Assembly (NCBI RefSeq): GCF_002285435.1
Contig: NZ_NSBT01000037.1
Coordinates: forward strand, 1 to 64,000
Source: Actibacterium ureilyticum
GTDB lineage: Bacteria; Pseudomonadota; Alphaproteobacteria; Rhodobacterales; Rhodobacteraceae
Reading direction: 5' to 3'
DNA: 64,000 nucleotides
The notes below the pieces were generated by a model. The model was given only the letters and a program-made list of their open reading frames with translations, did no database searches and was not told the DNA's origin. Of this stretch, positions 8,370-16,953 are shown piece after piece. The translations under genes and the position numbers were made by a program. Numbering within the stretch: the stretch's first letter is position 1; the number at the start of each line of letters is the position of its first letter.

Positions 8370-9767
8370 ATGGAAGTCGCCGTTCTTTTTGGCATGATCG
8401 TGGGCCTGCTGCTGATCGGGGTGCCGATCGCGGTGTCGCTTGGCCTCAGCTCGATCGTCTTCCTGCTGGTGCTGTCGGACACGTCGCTGGCATCGATCGC
8501 GCAATCCTTCTATCAGGCGATGGCGGGGCATTATACGCTCTTGGCGATCCCGTTTTTCATCCTGGCGTCCAGCTTCATGTCGACGGGCGGGGTGGCCAAG
8601 CGGATCATCCGGTTTTCCATTGCCTGCGTCGGGCATCTGCGCGGCGGTCTGGCCATCGCGGGCGTCTTTGCCTGCATGCTGTTTGCCGCGCTGTCGGGCT
8701 CCAGCCCCGCGACCGTGGTCGCCATCGGCTCCATCGTCATCGCGGCGATGCGGCAGGTGGGCTATACCAAGGATTTCGCCGCCGGTGTGATCTGCAACGC
8801 GGGCACGCTGGGCATCCTGATCCCGCCGTCGATCGTGATGGTGGTCTATGCCAGTGCGGTCGAGGTGTCGGTGGGCCGGATGTTCCTGGCCGGTGTCTTC
8901 CCGGGCCTGCTGGCGGGTCTGCTGCTGATGGTCACGATCTATGTCATGGCCACGATCCGCAACATGCCCAAGGGCGAATGGGCCGGCTGGTCCGAGATCT
9001 GGGCCGCGTTCCGTGACGCGTTCTGGGGGCTGATGCTGATCGTCATCATCATGGTGGGCATCTATGGCGTGCCGGGCGTGACCGGGGCGATCTTCACCCC
9101 CACCGAAGCCGCCGCCGTCGCATCGGTCTATGCGTTCTTCGTGGCCTGTTTCATCTATCGCGACATGGGTCCGCTGAAACCGGCCGAAGAGGGCGCGCGC
9201 CCGGTGCCGCTGATCGAGAAACCCTATGCGGTGCTGACCGCGCTGTTCCATCGCGACACCCGCGCCACCCTGTTCGAGGCCGGCAAGCTGACCGTCACGC
9301 TGATGTTCATCATCGCCAATGCGCTGATCCTGAAACACGTGCTGACCGACGAACAGATCCCGCAGCAGATCGCCGGTGCGATGCTGAACGCGGGCTTCGG
9401 CAAGATCATGTTCCTGGTGGTCGTGAACGTCATCCTGCTGATCGGTGGCCAGTTCATGGAGCCTTCGGGCCTGTTGGTGATCGTGGCGCCGCTGGTTTTC
9501 CCGATCGCGATCGAGCTGGGCGTCGACCCGATCCATCTGGGCATCATCATGGTGGTGAACATGGAAATCGGCATGATCACCCCGCCCGTGGGCCTGAACC
9601 TGTTCGTGACCTCGGGCGTGGCGGGGATGCCGATGATGCGGGTGGTCAAGGCGGCGCTGCCGTTCCTGATGGTGCTGTTCGCGTTCCTGATCCTGGTGAC
9701 CTATGTGCCCGCGATCTCGACCTATCTGCCGAATGCGGTCATGGGCCCCGAGATCATCACGAAATAG
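8370..9767 (+). CDS. dctM: TRAP transporter large permease DctM
   Basis: A 465-aa polytopic membrane protein with about 12 hydrophobic helices and the DctM core motifs: AGVFACMLFAALSGSSPATVVAIGS is split here by its conserved Ser-Ser-Pro, followed by GTLGILIPPSI and, near the C-terminus, MITPPVGLN. It is the transport subunit of the TRAP dicarboxylate system. A hydrophilic insertion near residues 270-310 makes it slightly longer than the usual 430-440 aa. It is the last gene of dctPQM and is followed by a hairpin terminator. Confidence 0.95.
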   Translation: MEVAVLFGMIVGLLLIGVPIAVSLGLSSIVFLLVLSDTSLASIAQSFYQAMAGHYTLLAIPFFILASSFMSTGGVAKRIIRFSIACVGHLRGGLAIAGVFACMLFAALSGSSPATVVAIGSIVIAAMRQVGYTKDFAAGVICNAGTLGILIPPSIVMVVYASAVEVSVGRMFLAGVFPGLLAGLLLMVTIYVMATIRNMPKGEWAGWSEIWAAFRDAFWGLMLIVIIMVGIYGVPGVTGAIFTPTEAAAVASVYAFFVACFIYRDMGPLKPAEEGARPVPLIEKPYAVLTALFHRDTRATLFEAGKLTVTLMFIIANALILKHVLTDEQIPQQIAGAMLNAGFGKIMFLVVVNVILLIGGQFMEPSGLLVIVAPLVFPIAIELGVDPIHLGIIMVVNMEIGMITPPVGLNLFVTSGVAGMPMMRVVKAALPFLMVLFAFLILVTYVPAISTYLPNAVMGPEIITK

Positions 9768-9789
9768 ACCAGCAGAATGACTGGGGCAG

Positions 9790-9815
9790 GGGCCGTCCGG
9801 CTGGGCGGCCCTTTT
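9790..9815 (+). terminator. Terminator after dctM
   Basis: GGGCCG (9790-9795) pairs with CGGCCC (9806-9811) across a 10-nt loop that can extend the pairing, followed by TTTT. It lies 23 bp after the dctM stop. Confidence 0.6.
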
Positions 9816-9842
9816 CCGTTCTGTCGGGCCATGCGGGGCGCG

Positions 9843-9931
9843 CCGGGGGGCAAGCCCCCCGGACCCCCCTGAGTATTTATGGAGCAATGAAATGGCGCGG
9901 GGGCCTTCATTTCATTGCTCTGCAAATACTC
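9843..9931. repeat. Composite inverted repeat (REP-like), copy 1
   Basis: A GC hairpin, CCGGGGGGC-AA-GCCCCCCGG (9843-9862), is followed by a 24-bp arm at 9871-9894 beginning GAGTATTT. Its near-complement lies at 9908-9931 (21 of 24 positions pair, 13-nt loop). The element fills the gap between the convergent dctM and tpiA genes. A partial second copy, hairpin plus CCGGAGTATTTGGA, lies at 44261-44312. It looks like an interspersed intergenic repeat family. Confidence 0.8.
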
Positions 9932-9972
9932 AAATCCCGAAGGCAGGGCCGGGCGCGTCGTTTGGAGGGGGA

Positions 9973-10713
9973 TCAGGCCTGGGCCAGGGCGTCAATGATG
10001 CCCGCGAAATCATCGGCCTTGAGCGAGGCGCCGCCCACCAGCGCGCCATCCACGTTCGAGAGCGCGAAGATCTCGGCCGCGTTGCCGGGCTTGACCGATC
10101 CGCCGTAAAGCAGCCGGGTCTCGGCGGCGCTGTCGCCAAAGCGCGCGACCAATTCGGCGCGCATCAGATTGTGTACCTCTTCGATCTGGTCATGGGTCGG
10201 CACGCGGCCGGTGCCGATGGCCCAGACCGGCTCATAGGCCACGACGATCTGTGCCCCATCCAGCCCGTCGGGCAGCGAGCCGGCCAGCTGGCTGCGGATC
10301 ACGTCCAGGGTCTGGCCCGCGTCGCGTTCGGCCTCGGTCTCGCCCACGCAGACGACCGGCGTCAGACCGGTGTTCAGCGCGGACACGGTCTTGACCCGCA
10401 CCGTGGCGTCGGTTTCGCCATGATCGGTGCGGCGTTCGGAATGGCCCAGGATGACATAGCTGGCCCCGGCATCTTTCAGCATGTCGGGGGCGATGTCGCC
10501 GGTATGGGCACCGGAATGAGCGGCATGGCAATCCTGGCCGCCGGTGGCGATGGCGGGACCCGCGGTATCGGATGCGCGGGACAGCAGCGTGGCGGGGGGG
10601 CAGATCAGGATATCGACCGGCGCGCTGTCGTAACGCGCGTTCAGCGCCGCGATCTCGGCCAGCGCCGCAGCGGTGCCGTTCATTTTCCAGTTGCCAGCGG
10701 CCAGTTTACGCAT
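9973..10713 (-). CDS. tpiA: Triosephosphate isomerase
   Basis: A 246-aa TIM-barrel enzyme that interconverts dihydroxyacetone phosphate and glyceraldehyde 3-phosphate in glycolysis and gluconeogenesis. It has the N-terminal GNWKMNG with catalytic lysine, the histidine in VILGHSERR, the glutamate region AYEPVWAIGTG, and the phosphate-binding LLYGGSVKPGNA. Length matches the family. The start follows GGGGGAGAGAC. It is transcribed alone, convergent with the dct operon. Confidence 0.97.
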   Translation of the reverse strand: MRKLAAGNWKMNGTAAALAEIAALNARYDSAPVDILICPPATLLSRASDTAGPAIATGGQDCHAAHSGAHTGDIAPDMLKDAGASYVILGHSERRTDHGETDATVRVKTVSALNTGLTPVVCVGETEAERDAGQTLDVIRSQLAGSLPDGLDGAQIVVAYEPVWAIGTGRVPTHDQIEEVHNLMRAELVARFGDSAAETRLLYGGSVKPGNAAEIFALSNVDGALVGGASLKADDFAGIIDALAQA

Positions 10714-10786
10714 GTCTCTCCCCCGTTCGCGGTGTTCGGGGGCAGACTAGGTCAGATCGCGCGCGGGGGGAAGCGGGCAGGTTGTC

Positions 10787-11158
10787 CTACCCGGGCTGGT
10801 CCAGTTCGGTCACGTCCTTGAACTTGACCGATTCGCCGCAGCCACAGGCATCGGCGACGTTCGGGTTGCGGAACCTGAAACCCGATTCCAGCAGCGAAAC
10901 CTCATAGTCGATCTCGGTCCCGAACAGGAACATCTGTGCCATGGGGGCGATCATCACAACCGCGCCGTCCTGTTCGACCCGTTCGTCATTCGGGTCGACC
11001 TTATCGACGTAATCCATGGTGTATTCCATGCCCGCGCAGCCGCCTTTCTTGACGCCGATGCGCAGCCCCTTGGACCCGTCGCGTGCCATCAGCTTGGCGA
11101 TTTGCGTCGCTGCGGCGGGGGTCATGGAGACGGCCTGTTTGCCGGGTATGCCGAACAT
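10787..11158 (-). CDS. A-type iron-sulfur carrier (HesB/IscA/SufA family)
   Basis: A 123-aa Fe-S assembly scaffold or carrier. It keeps the three cluster-ligand cysteines: Cys41 (KGGCAGM) and Cys105/Cys107 (ACGCGES). It should receive clusters from SufBCD and pass them to apo-enzymes. It is not in the suf operon at 43.8-54.6 kb, which contains no A-type protein, so it is the likely partner. SufA, IscA and ErpA cannot be told apart here. Confidence 0.92.
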   Translation of the reverse strand: MFGIPGKQAVSMTPAAATQIAKLMARDGSKGLRIGVKKGGCAGMEYTMDYVDKVDPNDERVEQDGAVVMIAPMAQMFLFGTEIDYEVSLLESGFRFRNPNVADACGCGESVKFKDVTELDQPG

Positions 11159-11187
11159 GTTGGAGTTCCTTCTTCCTGCCCCATAAC

Positions 11188-11907
11188 CTAGGGAAGCGGT
11201 CGGGAAATCTCAAGCGCTGGCAGGTGATCCAATGCGGCAAAGGTGGCATAGGCGGCCAGAATCGCCCAGCCGAAGGACGCCAGCGTGCCGATGATCACAT
11301 ATTCGGCGCTGCGCTGGTCGCGGGTCGCGGTGCCGAAGCGCAGCACCGATTTCGCCGCCACAAGGAACCCCACGCCCAGCGGCTGGCCCAACCCGATCAG
11401 GGCAAATATCAGCCCGCGTTCCAGCATCCCGATCACCCGGCCGCCGTTCCGCAGCCCCGCATTGTTCACCCGCCCGCGATAGGGGCGCATCAGCAGCGCG
11501 ATGGCGTATTCGCCCGCGCGCAGGGTGACGATCAGCCCGGTCAGCAGCACCATAAGGTGCAGCAGCGCGGGATAGGGCGCCCAGGCGCCCGCGTCCCACA
11601 GACCGGGCCAGATCCACACGAGGACGCAGATCGTGGTAAGATGCGCGGCCTGATCGACCAGAAAGGCCCGCAGGTCCCGAAACCCGCCGAATGTCTTGAC
11701 CGCGTCGATGGCCATATGCGCCCCGACCAGCGCCGCCAGCGGCAGGGGCGCGGGAAAGCCCAGCGCGATCCAGGCGGTCAGGGCGACCACCACCGCATGG
11801 GCCAGAAAGCCCTTGGCCTGCGTCTTGTGCGCGATCATCCAGTTGGTTTGGAACACGAAATCGGCCAGCACATGGGCGAAAAGCAGGGCGGTCAGGGTCG
11901 CGATCAT
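11188..11907 (-). CDS. DUF3307 membrane protein
   Basis: A 239-aa polytopic membrane protein with about six helices. It begins with the characteristic DUF3307 segment LFAHVLADFVFQTNWMIAHK, and histidines and aspartates in the first helices (HVLAD, AHMAID) are conserved in that family. Biochemical function is unknown. It lies 57 bp downstream of a SatD-like gene on the same strand; this pairing recurs in bacteria and suggests a functional unit. Confidence 0.85.
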   Translation of the reverse strand: MIATLTALLFAHVLADFVFQTNWMIAHKTQAKGFLAHAVVVALTAWIALGFPAPLPLAALVGAHMAIDAVKTFGGFRDLRAFLVDQAAHLTTICVLVWIWPGLWDAGAWAPYPALLHLMVLLTGLIVTLRAGEYAIALLMRPYRGRVNNAGLRNGGRVIGMLERGLIFALIGLGQPLGVGFLVAAKSVLRFGTATRDQRSAEYVIIGTLASFGWAILAAYATFAALDHLPALEISRPLP

Positions 11908-11964
11908 CGCCGTGCCCCCTGTTGGTGCAGGTGAAAGGGCTTGCTTTCGGGGAATGCAGGTCGA

Positions 11965-12591
11965 TCAGCTTGCATGAAAATCCCTTTCGAACAGGGCGAT
12001 GGCCTGGTGCAACGCGGGATAACCGGCCGCGCCCAGGGCCTGATCCACCGCCTGGCGGCTGATGCCCAGCGCCTGCGCGGCCGCGGCATGGGTCATGTCG
12101 GTTGGGGGCAGCATCCGGGCCACGGCCCGCGCCTGCGCCGGGGTCCAGCCCGCGCTGATATGGTCGGCCAGCCGGAACACCGCGTCGCGCGCGCCGCCTG
12201 CGGCCCAGACCAGTTCGGTGCCGCGCGGCATGGCGTCCAGCGCCCGGCCCGAGGCGACGAAGTTGGGCCCGGTTTCGCCCGACAGGTCCGGCCCGGCGCC
12301 CAGCGCCTCGACCCCGGTGGCCAGCGCGATCCGGGTGGCAAAGGGTTTGCCCAGCACCCGCAGGCTGGCGCGCAGGAACAGCGCCGCGCGCAGCGCGCGG
12401 GCCGGGTCGCGCAGCACCATCTGCCAGCCATCGCCGCGATAGGGGGTGAAGCGGGCGGGCGCAGCGTCTGGCCAGCCGGAAATCTGCCCGGCCGCGTCGC
12501 GCAACGCCGCCATGGCCGCCGCCACCTGTCCGTCGGGCAGGGCGGTCGATCCGATCAGGTCGCCGGTCAGGACGCAGAGTGGCTGTTCCAT
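11965..12591 (-). CDS. SatD-like regulatory protein
   Basis: A 208-aa protein. The N-terminal region (LCVLTGDLIGST...RGDGWQ) resembles SatD and nucleotide-cyclase-like folds. The C-terminal 60 residues contain a clear helix-turn-helix (AAAAQALGISRQAVDQALGAAGY). It probably senses a ligand and regulates the DUF3307 gene downstream. GCAAG/CTTGC repeats lie both before it (12624-12641) and between the two genes (around 11939-11976). Confidence 0.75.
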   Translation of the reverse strand: MEQPLCVLTGDLIGSTALPDGQVAAAMAALRDAAGQISGWPDAAPARFTPYRGDGWQMVLRDPARALRAALFLRASLRVLGKPFATRIALATGVEALGAGPDLSGETGPNFVASGRALDAMPRGTELVWAAGGARDAVFRLADHISAGWTPAQARAVARMLPPTDMTHAAAAQALGISRQAVDQALGAAGYPALHQAIALFERDFHAS

Positions 12592-12623
12592 GGCGCAAGC
12601 GTAAGCCGCACACGCGCCTTAAG

Positions 12624-12641
12624 GCAAGTAAATTCGCTTGC
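12624..12641. promoter_or_regulatory. Inverted repeat before the SatD-like gene
   Basis: GCAAG (12624-12628) and CTTGC (12637-12641) are separated by 8 bp of AT-rich sequence, 33 bp before the start codon. Similar GCTTGC elements occur in the downstream intergenic gap. It is a candidate operator for the SatD-like HTH. Confidence 0.4.
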
Positions 12642-12648
12642 AAATGAA

Positions 12649-12674
12649 AAAGGCAAGCGATTAAGCTTGCCTTT
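12649..12674 (-). terminator. Terminator after sufT
   Basis: Perfect 10-bp stem AAAGGCAAGC / GCTTGCCTTT with a 6-nt loop. Read on the minus strand it ends in TTTTT, directly after the sufT stop at 12678. It separates sufT from the SatD-like gene. Confidence 0.75.
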
Positions 12675-12677
12675 GGA

Positions 12678-13040
12678 TCACATGAAGCCCAGTTCCAGCC
12701 GGGCCTCGTCGGACATCATCTCCATCCCCCAGGGCGGGTCCCAGGTGATGTCGACATCCACCTGCTTGACGCCATCCAGCGGCTCGATCGCCTCGGCCAG
12801 CCAGCCCGGCATCTCGCCCGCCACGGGGCAGCCCGGCGCGGTCAAGGTCATCAGGACCGAAACCGCGTTCTCGGCGTCGATCTCGATCGTATAGACCAGA
12901 CCCAGATCATAGATGTTCACCGGGATCTCGGGGTCATAGACGGTCCGGCAGGCCTCGACCACCTTGTCATAAAGCGGGTGATCGGTGGTTGACGGTTTGA
13001 TCAGGGGCGCCCCTTCGAGGGGCTGCGAAGCGTCGGTCAT
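12678..13040 (-). CDS. sufT: SUF-associated MIP18/DUF59 protein SufT
   Basis: A 120-aa DUF59 (MIP18) protein of the type encoded with suf genes. It has the conserved YDPEIPVNIYDLGLVY motif, the reactive cysteine in LTAPGCPVAGEM, and a WDPPWGMEMMSDEAR tail, which distinguishes the SufT-like group. It acts in Fe-S cluster maturation or transfer. The ATG at 13040 is chosen over one at 13064 because AAGGA lies 8 nt before it. The PaaD subgroup is the main alternative, but no phenylacetate genes are nearby. Confidence 0.88.
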   Translation of the reverse strand: MTDASQPLEGAPLIKPSTTDHPLYDKVVEACRTVYDPEIPVNIYDLGLVYTIEIDAENAVSVLMTLTAPGCPVAGEMPGWLAEAIEPLDGVKQVDVDITWDPPWGMEMMSDEARLELGFM

Positions 13041-13075
13041 CGGCCTGTCCTTATTTCCGACCAATCATATAGGAT

Positions 13076-14512
13076 TTAACGGCCGGGCCGTAAAGTGCCG
13101 GGCTTGGCCGATGCGCCACGTTTGCGGGCCGGGGCCGGGCGGACACGCTTTTCGATCTCGTCGAACAGCAGGCCGGCCACGTTCTTGCCGCTGGCCTTTT
13201 CGATCCCCTCGAGCCCGGGTGAGGAATTCACCTCGAGCACCTTTGGCCCCTCGGACGAGCGCAGCAGGTCCACACCGGCCATATGCAGCCGAAAGGCGCG
13301 GGCGGCGCGCAGGGCGGCCTCGCGTTCGTCCTTGGTGATGCGCACGCGCTCGGCCTTGCCGCCCTGATGCAGGTTCGACCGGAACTCGCCCGGCTCGGCC
13401 ACCCGGCGCATGGCGGCGACGACCTTGTTGCCGATCACCAGACAACGCACATCCTCGCCCGCGGCTTCCTTGACGAAATGCTGGACCAGGAAGCTGGCCT
13501 TCAGCCCGCGAAAGGCGGAAATCACCGATTGCGCGGCCTTCTTGGTTTCGGCCAGCACCACGCCCTTGCCCTGGGTGCTTTCCAGCAGCTTCACGATCAG
13601 CGGCGCGCCGCCCACCAGCCCGATCAGGTTGTCGGTATCCTTGGGCGAGGCCGCAAAGGCCGTCTGCGGCATCCCGATCCGGTGCCGCGCCAGGATCTGA
13701 TGCGCGTGCAGCTTGTCGCGGCTGGCGGTGATCCCGTCCGAGCCGTTGACGCAATAGGTGCCGATGGTTTCGAACTGCCGCACCACGGCGGTGCCATAGG
13801 CGGTGACCGACGAGCCGATGCGCGGGATCACCGCGTCATAGCGCGGCAGGCGCTGGCCGTCATAGAACACCTCGGGCGAGAGCGCGTTCATCGCCATGTA
13901 GCAGCGCGTGGTGTCGATCACCTCGATCACGTGGCCGCGGCTTGTGCCCTCTTCGACGATGCGGCGGGTCGAGTAATTGGTTTCCTCGCGGCTCAGCACG
14001 GCAATGCGCAGGGCCCGGACCGGCTGCGCGGCCAGCGTGGCGGCGGAATGATAGGCGTCGTAATCCAGCACCGGCTGGCAGAAACTGTCGGTGGGCGCAA
14101 TCAGGATGTCGTCCAGCAGCGCCTGGCGGCCCAGCAACATGCGATAGGCCATGCTGCCCCGGTCGGTCAGCGTGACCTCGATCGGCCAGTCGCGCCCGCC
14201 GATATGCAGCTGCGTGCGGATGACATAGCGCAGCTCGGTATCGCCATTGGATGATGTCACCTCGCGCCGGTCCACGATTTCAGCCGAGCAGGGGATCGAC
14301 AGATCGTCGCGCCCCGGGATGGGGTGCACGGCAAAGCGCACGCGCGGCTGGCTGGCCGGGCCGAAGGGTTCGATCTCGGACGCGTGCAGCGCCGATGTCT
14401 TCGCCCCTGTGTCGACCTTGGCGCACAGCGCCGGCAGGCCCAGTTCGGGCAGGGAAACCCATTCCTCCCAGCCCAGACGGAACGGGGCGGGCGTTGTCAT
14501 TTCATCGTTCAT
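13076..14512 (-). CDS. rimK: RimB-RimK fusion: retropepsin-like domain plus ATP-grasp ligase
   Basis: A 478-aa two-domain protein. Residues about 10-150 are a DUF785/RimB aspartyl-protease-like domain with the D-T-G-A signature ([15 protein letters not shown]). Residues about 175-460 are a RimK-type ATP-grasp glutamate ligase with the ATP-binding [15 protein letters not shown], the [16 protein letters not shown] strand and the metal-binding [12 protein letters not shown]. RimK adds glutamates to the C-terminus of ribosomal protein S6; RimB is thought to regulate or cleave those tails. The start at 14512 follows AAGGACGCCGTC. The C-terminal 25 residues are basic. It is divergent from tgt (73 bp). 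Confidence 0.9.
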   Translation of the reverse strand: MNDEMTTPAPFRLGWEEWVSLPELGLPALCAKVDTGAKTSALHASEIEPFGPASQPRVRFAVHPIPGRDDLSIPCSAEIVDRREVTSSNGDTELRYVIRTQLHIGGRDWPIEVTLTDRGSMAYRMLLGRQALLDDILIAPTDSFCQPVLDYDAYHSAATLAAQPVRALRIAVLSREETNYSTRRIVEEGTSRGHVIEVIDTTRCYMAMNALSPEVFYDGQRLPRYDAVIPRIGSSVTAYGTAVVRQFETIGTYCVNGSDGITASRDKLHAHQILARHRIGMPQTAFAASPKDTDNLIGLVGGAPLIVKLLESTQGKGVVLAETKKAAQSVISAFRGLKASFLVQHFVKEAAGEDVRCLVIGNKVVAAMRRVAEPGEFRSNLHQGGKAERVRITKDEREAALRAARAFRLHMAGVDLLRSSEGPKVLEVNSSPGLEGIEKASGKNVAGLLFDEIEKRVRPAPARKRGASAKPGTLRPGR

Positions 14513-14585
14513 GACGGCGTCCTTCTTGGAATTCGTGCCGAATCGCCTATACCGGCGCATCCGAGGCAGGACTGCAGGTAACGGA

Positions 14586-15716
14586 ATGGGCGCACATTTC
14601 AACTTTGAACTTAAGGCCACCGACGGCACCGCCCGCACGGGCGTGATCGAAACGCCGCGCGGCGAAATCCGCACCCCGGCCTTCATGCCGGTGGGCACGG
14701 CGGCGACGGTCAAGGCGATGATGCCCGAAAGCGTGGCCGCGACGGGCGCCGATATCCTGCTGGGCAACACCTATCACCTGATGCTGCGGCCTACGGCGGA
14801 ACGGATCGACCGGCTGGGTGGCTTGCACCGTTTCATGAACTGGCAAAAACCGATCCTGACCGACAGCGGCGGGTTTCAGGTGATGAGCCTGGCGGGGCTG
14901 CGCAAGCTGACCGAAAAGGGCGTGACGTTCAAAAGCCATATCGACGGGTCCAAGCACGAGCTGACGCCGGAACGGTCGATGGAAATCCAGCGCCTTTTGG
15001 GCAGCGATATCGTGATGTGCTTCGACGAATGCCCCGCGCTGCCCGCCGACCGCGACCGCATCGCCGACAGCATGCACCTGTCGATGCGGTGGGCGGAACG
15101 CTCGCGCGCGGCCTTTGGCGACCGGCCGGGGCATGCGCTCTTTGGGATCATGCAGGGCGGGTTGGAGCCCGACCTGCGCGAGGAATCCGCCAGGGCGCTG
15201 CAAGAGATCGGGTTCGAAGGCTACGCCATCGGCGGGCTGGCCGTGGGCGAGGGGCAGGAGGCGATGTTCGGCTGCCTGGACTATGCCACCGGCTATCTTC
15301 CCGCCGATCGCCCGCGCTACCTGATGGGGGTGGGCAAGCCCGACGATATCGTCGGCGCCGTCGCGCGCGGGGTCGACATGATGGATTGCGTGCTGCCGTC
15401 GCGGTCGGGGCGCACGGGGCAGGTGTTCACCCGCCACGGGGTCGTCAACATCAAGAACGCCCGCCACCAGGACGACCCGCGCCCGCTGGACGAGGCTTGC
15501 GGCTGCCCGGCCTGCCGCAACTATTCCCGCGCCTATCTGCACCATGTCTTCCGCAGCCAGGAGATCATCAGCTCGATGCTGCTGACCTGGCACAACCTGC
15601 ATTACTATCAGGAGCTGATGCAGGGCATGCGCGACGCCATCGCCGCGGGCAGCTTTGCCGCGTTCCAGGCCGATTTCCACGCCCAGCGGGCGCGAGGGGA
15701 TGTCGCGCAGCTCTAG
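14586..15716 (+). CDS. tgt: tRNA-guanine transglycosylase
   Basis: A 376-aa TIM-barrel enzyme that exchanges guanine-34 for preQ1 in tRNAs with GUN anticodons (queuosine pathway). It shows [11 protein letters not shown] around the first catalytic aspartate, the nucleophile region GGLAVGEG and [15 protein letters not shown], and the zinc site C-x-C-x2-C near [12 protein letters not shown] with a histidine further on (LTWHNLHYY). The start at 14586 fits the family N-terminus; the in-frame extension upstream overlaps rimK antisense and is not used. Confidence 0.96.
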   Translation: MGAHFNFELKATDGTARTGVIETPRGEIRTPAFMPVGTAATVKAMMPESVAATGADILLGNTYHLMLRPTAERIDRLGGLHRFMNWQKPILTDSGGFQVMSLAGLRKLTEKGVTFKSHIDGSKHELTPERSMEIQRLLGSDIVMCFDECPALPADRDRIADSMHLSMRWAERSRAAFGDRPGHALFGIMQGGLEPDLREESARALQEIGFEGYAIGGLAVGEGQEAMFGCLDYATGYLPADRPRYLMGVGKPDDIVGAVARGVDMMDCVLPSRSGRTGQVFTRHGVVNIKNARHQDDPRPLDEACGCPACRNYSRAYLHHVFRSQEIISSMLLTWHNLHYYQELMQGMRDAIAAGSFAAFQADFHAQRARGDVAQL

Positions 15717-15838
15717 CGTCGTGCATTCAGGCACGTCGCATGTGCATGGGTGCGCTTGTGCGGGGCGTGTGCGCCCATACCTGTGATGTCTGCGGTACGG
15801 GTTGGTCCCGTGCCTGAAACCGTTGCAGGAGCTCCCCG

Positions 15839-16915
15839 ATGACCGAAAAGCTGTTTACCCCTTTTACTGCTGGCGATCTGGATCTGAAGAACCGGGTCGT
15901 GATGGCCCCGCTGACCCGCAACCGTGCCGATGACGAAACGGGCGAGGTGTCCGATCTGCACGTGACCTATTACACGCAGCGCGCCGGGGCCGGGCTGATT
16001 GTCAGCGAAGGCACCCAGATCAGCCCCGAGGGCAAGGGCTATATCCAGACGCCGGGCATTCACACGCCCGCACAGGTGGCCGCCTGGCGCAAGGTGACGG
16101 ATGCGGTCCACGCCCAAGGCGGCAAGATCGTGGTGCAGCTTTGGCATGTGGGGGCGGTCTCGCATACCTCGATCCAGCCCGATGGCCAGGCGCCGGTTTC
16201 GGCGTCGGCCCTGACGATGAGCACCAAGACCTTCACCCATGACGGGTTCGCGGCGCCCTCAGCGGCCCGCGCGCTGGAGTTGTCCGAGATCCCGCGCGTG
16301 GTGCAGGATTACGTCCATGCCGCGCAATGTGCCAAGGAGGCCGGATTCGACGGGGTCGAACTGCACGCCGCCAATGGCTATTTGATCGAACAATTCCTGA
16401 AGGACGGCACCAACAAACGCACCGATGCCTATGGCGGGTCGGTCGAAAACCGGGCGCGGCTGCTGTTCGACGTGATCGACGGGCTGTTGACGGTCTGGGA
16501 CGCGGGCCGTGTGGGCGTGCGCCTGTCGCCGTTTTCGCCCGCCAACGGGATTTCGGACAGCGACCCGCTGGCGACCTATACCCCGGTGATCGAGCGGCTG
16601 AACGGCTATGGCCTGGCCTTTCTGCATATGGTCGAGGGCGAGACCGGCGGCGCCCGTATCGGCGATTTCGACACGCTGCGCAAGCTGTGGCAGGGGCCCT
16701 ATATGGCCAATAACGGCTATGACCGGGACAGCGCCATTGCCCGTGTGGCCGCGGACGAGGCGGACATGATCGCCTTTGGCCGTCCGTTCATCGCCAATCC
16801 CGATCTGGTGGCGCGGTTGAAGGCCGATGCGCCGCTGAACGATCTGGATGGCGACACGCTTTATGGCGGCGGCGAGAAAGGGTTCACCGACTATCCGGCG
16901 CTGACGCCCGCCTGA
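15839..16915 (+). CDS. Old yellow enzyme family ene-reductase
   Basis: A 358-aa FMN-dependent alkene reductase of the NemA/OYE class. It has the N-terminal flavin segment VVMAPLTRNRAD, the substrate-anchoring H-x-x-N pair in ELHAANGYLIEQFL, followed by DAYGGSVENRARL, and the phosphate-binding C-terminus (ADMIAFGRPFIANPDL). It reduces activated C=C bonds with NAD(P)H; the physiological substrate is not evident. It starts after GCAGGAGCTCCCCG. It is a lone gene after tgt. Confidence 0.93.
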   Translation: MTEKLFTPFTAGDLDLKNRVVMAPLTRNRADDETGEVSDLHVTYYTQRAGAGLIVSEGTQISPEGKGYIQTPGIHTPAQVAAWRKVTDAVHAQGGKIVVQLWHVGAVSHTSIQPDGQAPVSASALTMSTKTFTHDGFAAPSAARALELSEIPRVVQDYVHAAQCAKEAGFDGVELHAANGYLIEQFLKDGTNKRTDAYGGSVENRARLLFDVIDGLLTVWDAGRVGVRLSPFSPANGISDSDPLATYTPVIERLNGYGLAFLHMVEGETGGARIGDFDTLRKLWQGPYMANNGYDRDSAIARVAADEADMIAFGRPFIANPDLVARLKADAPLNDLDGDTLYGGGEKGFTDYPALTPA

Positions 16916-16953
16916 TCGCGGCGCTTTGCGGTTCCGGCACGCGCCGGGGCCGC

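Noticed and set aside
15717-15838. Possible hairpin or riboswitch between tgt and the ene-reductase gene
   Set aside because: Repeated GTGC/GCGC words suggest folding, but the candidate arms do not pair well and no preQ1 aptamer features are visible.
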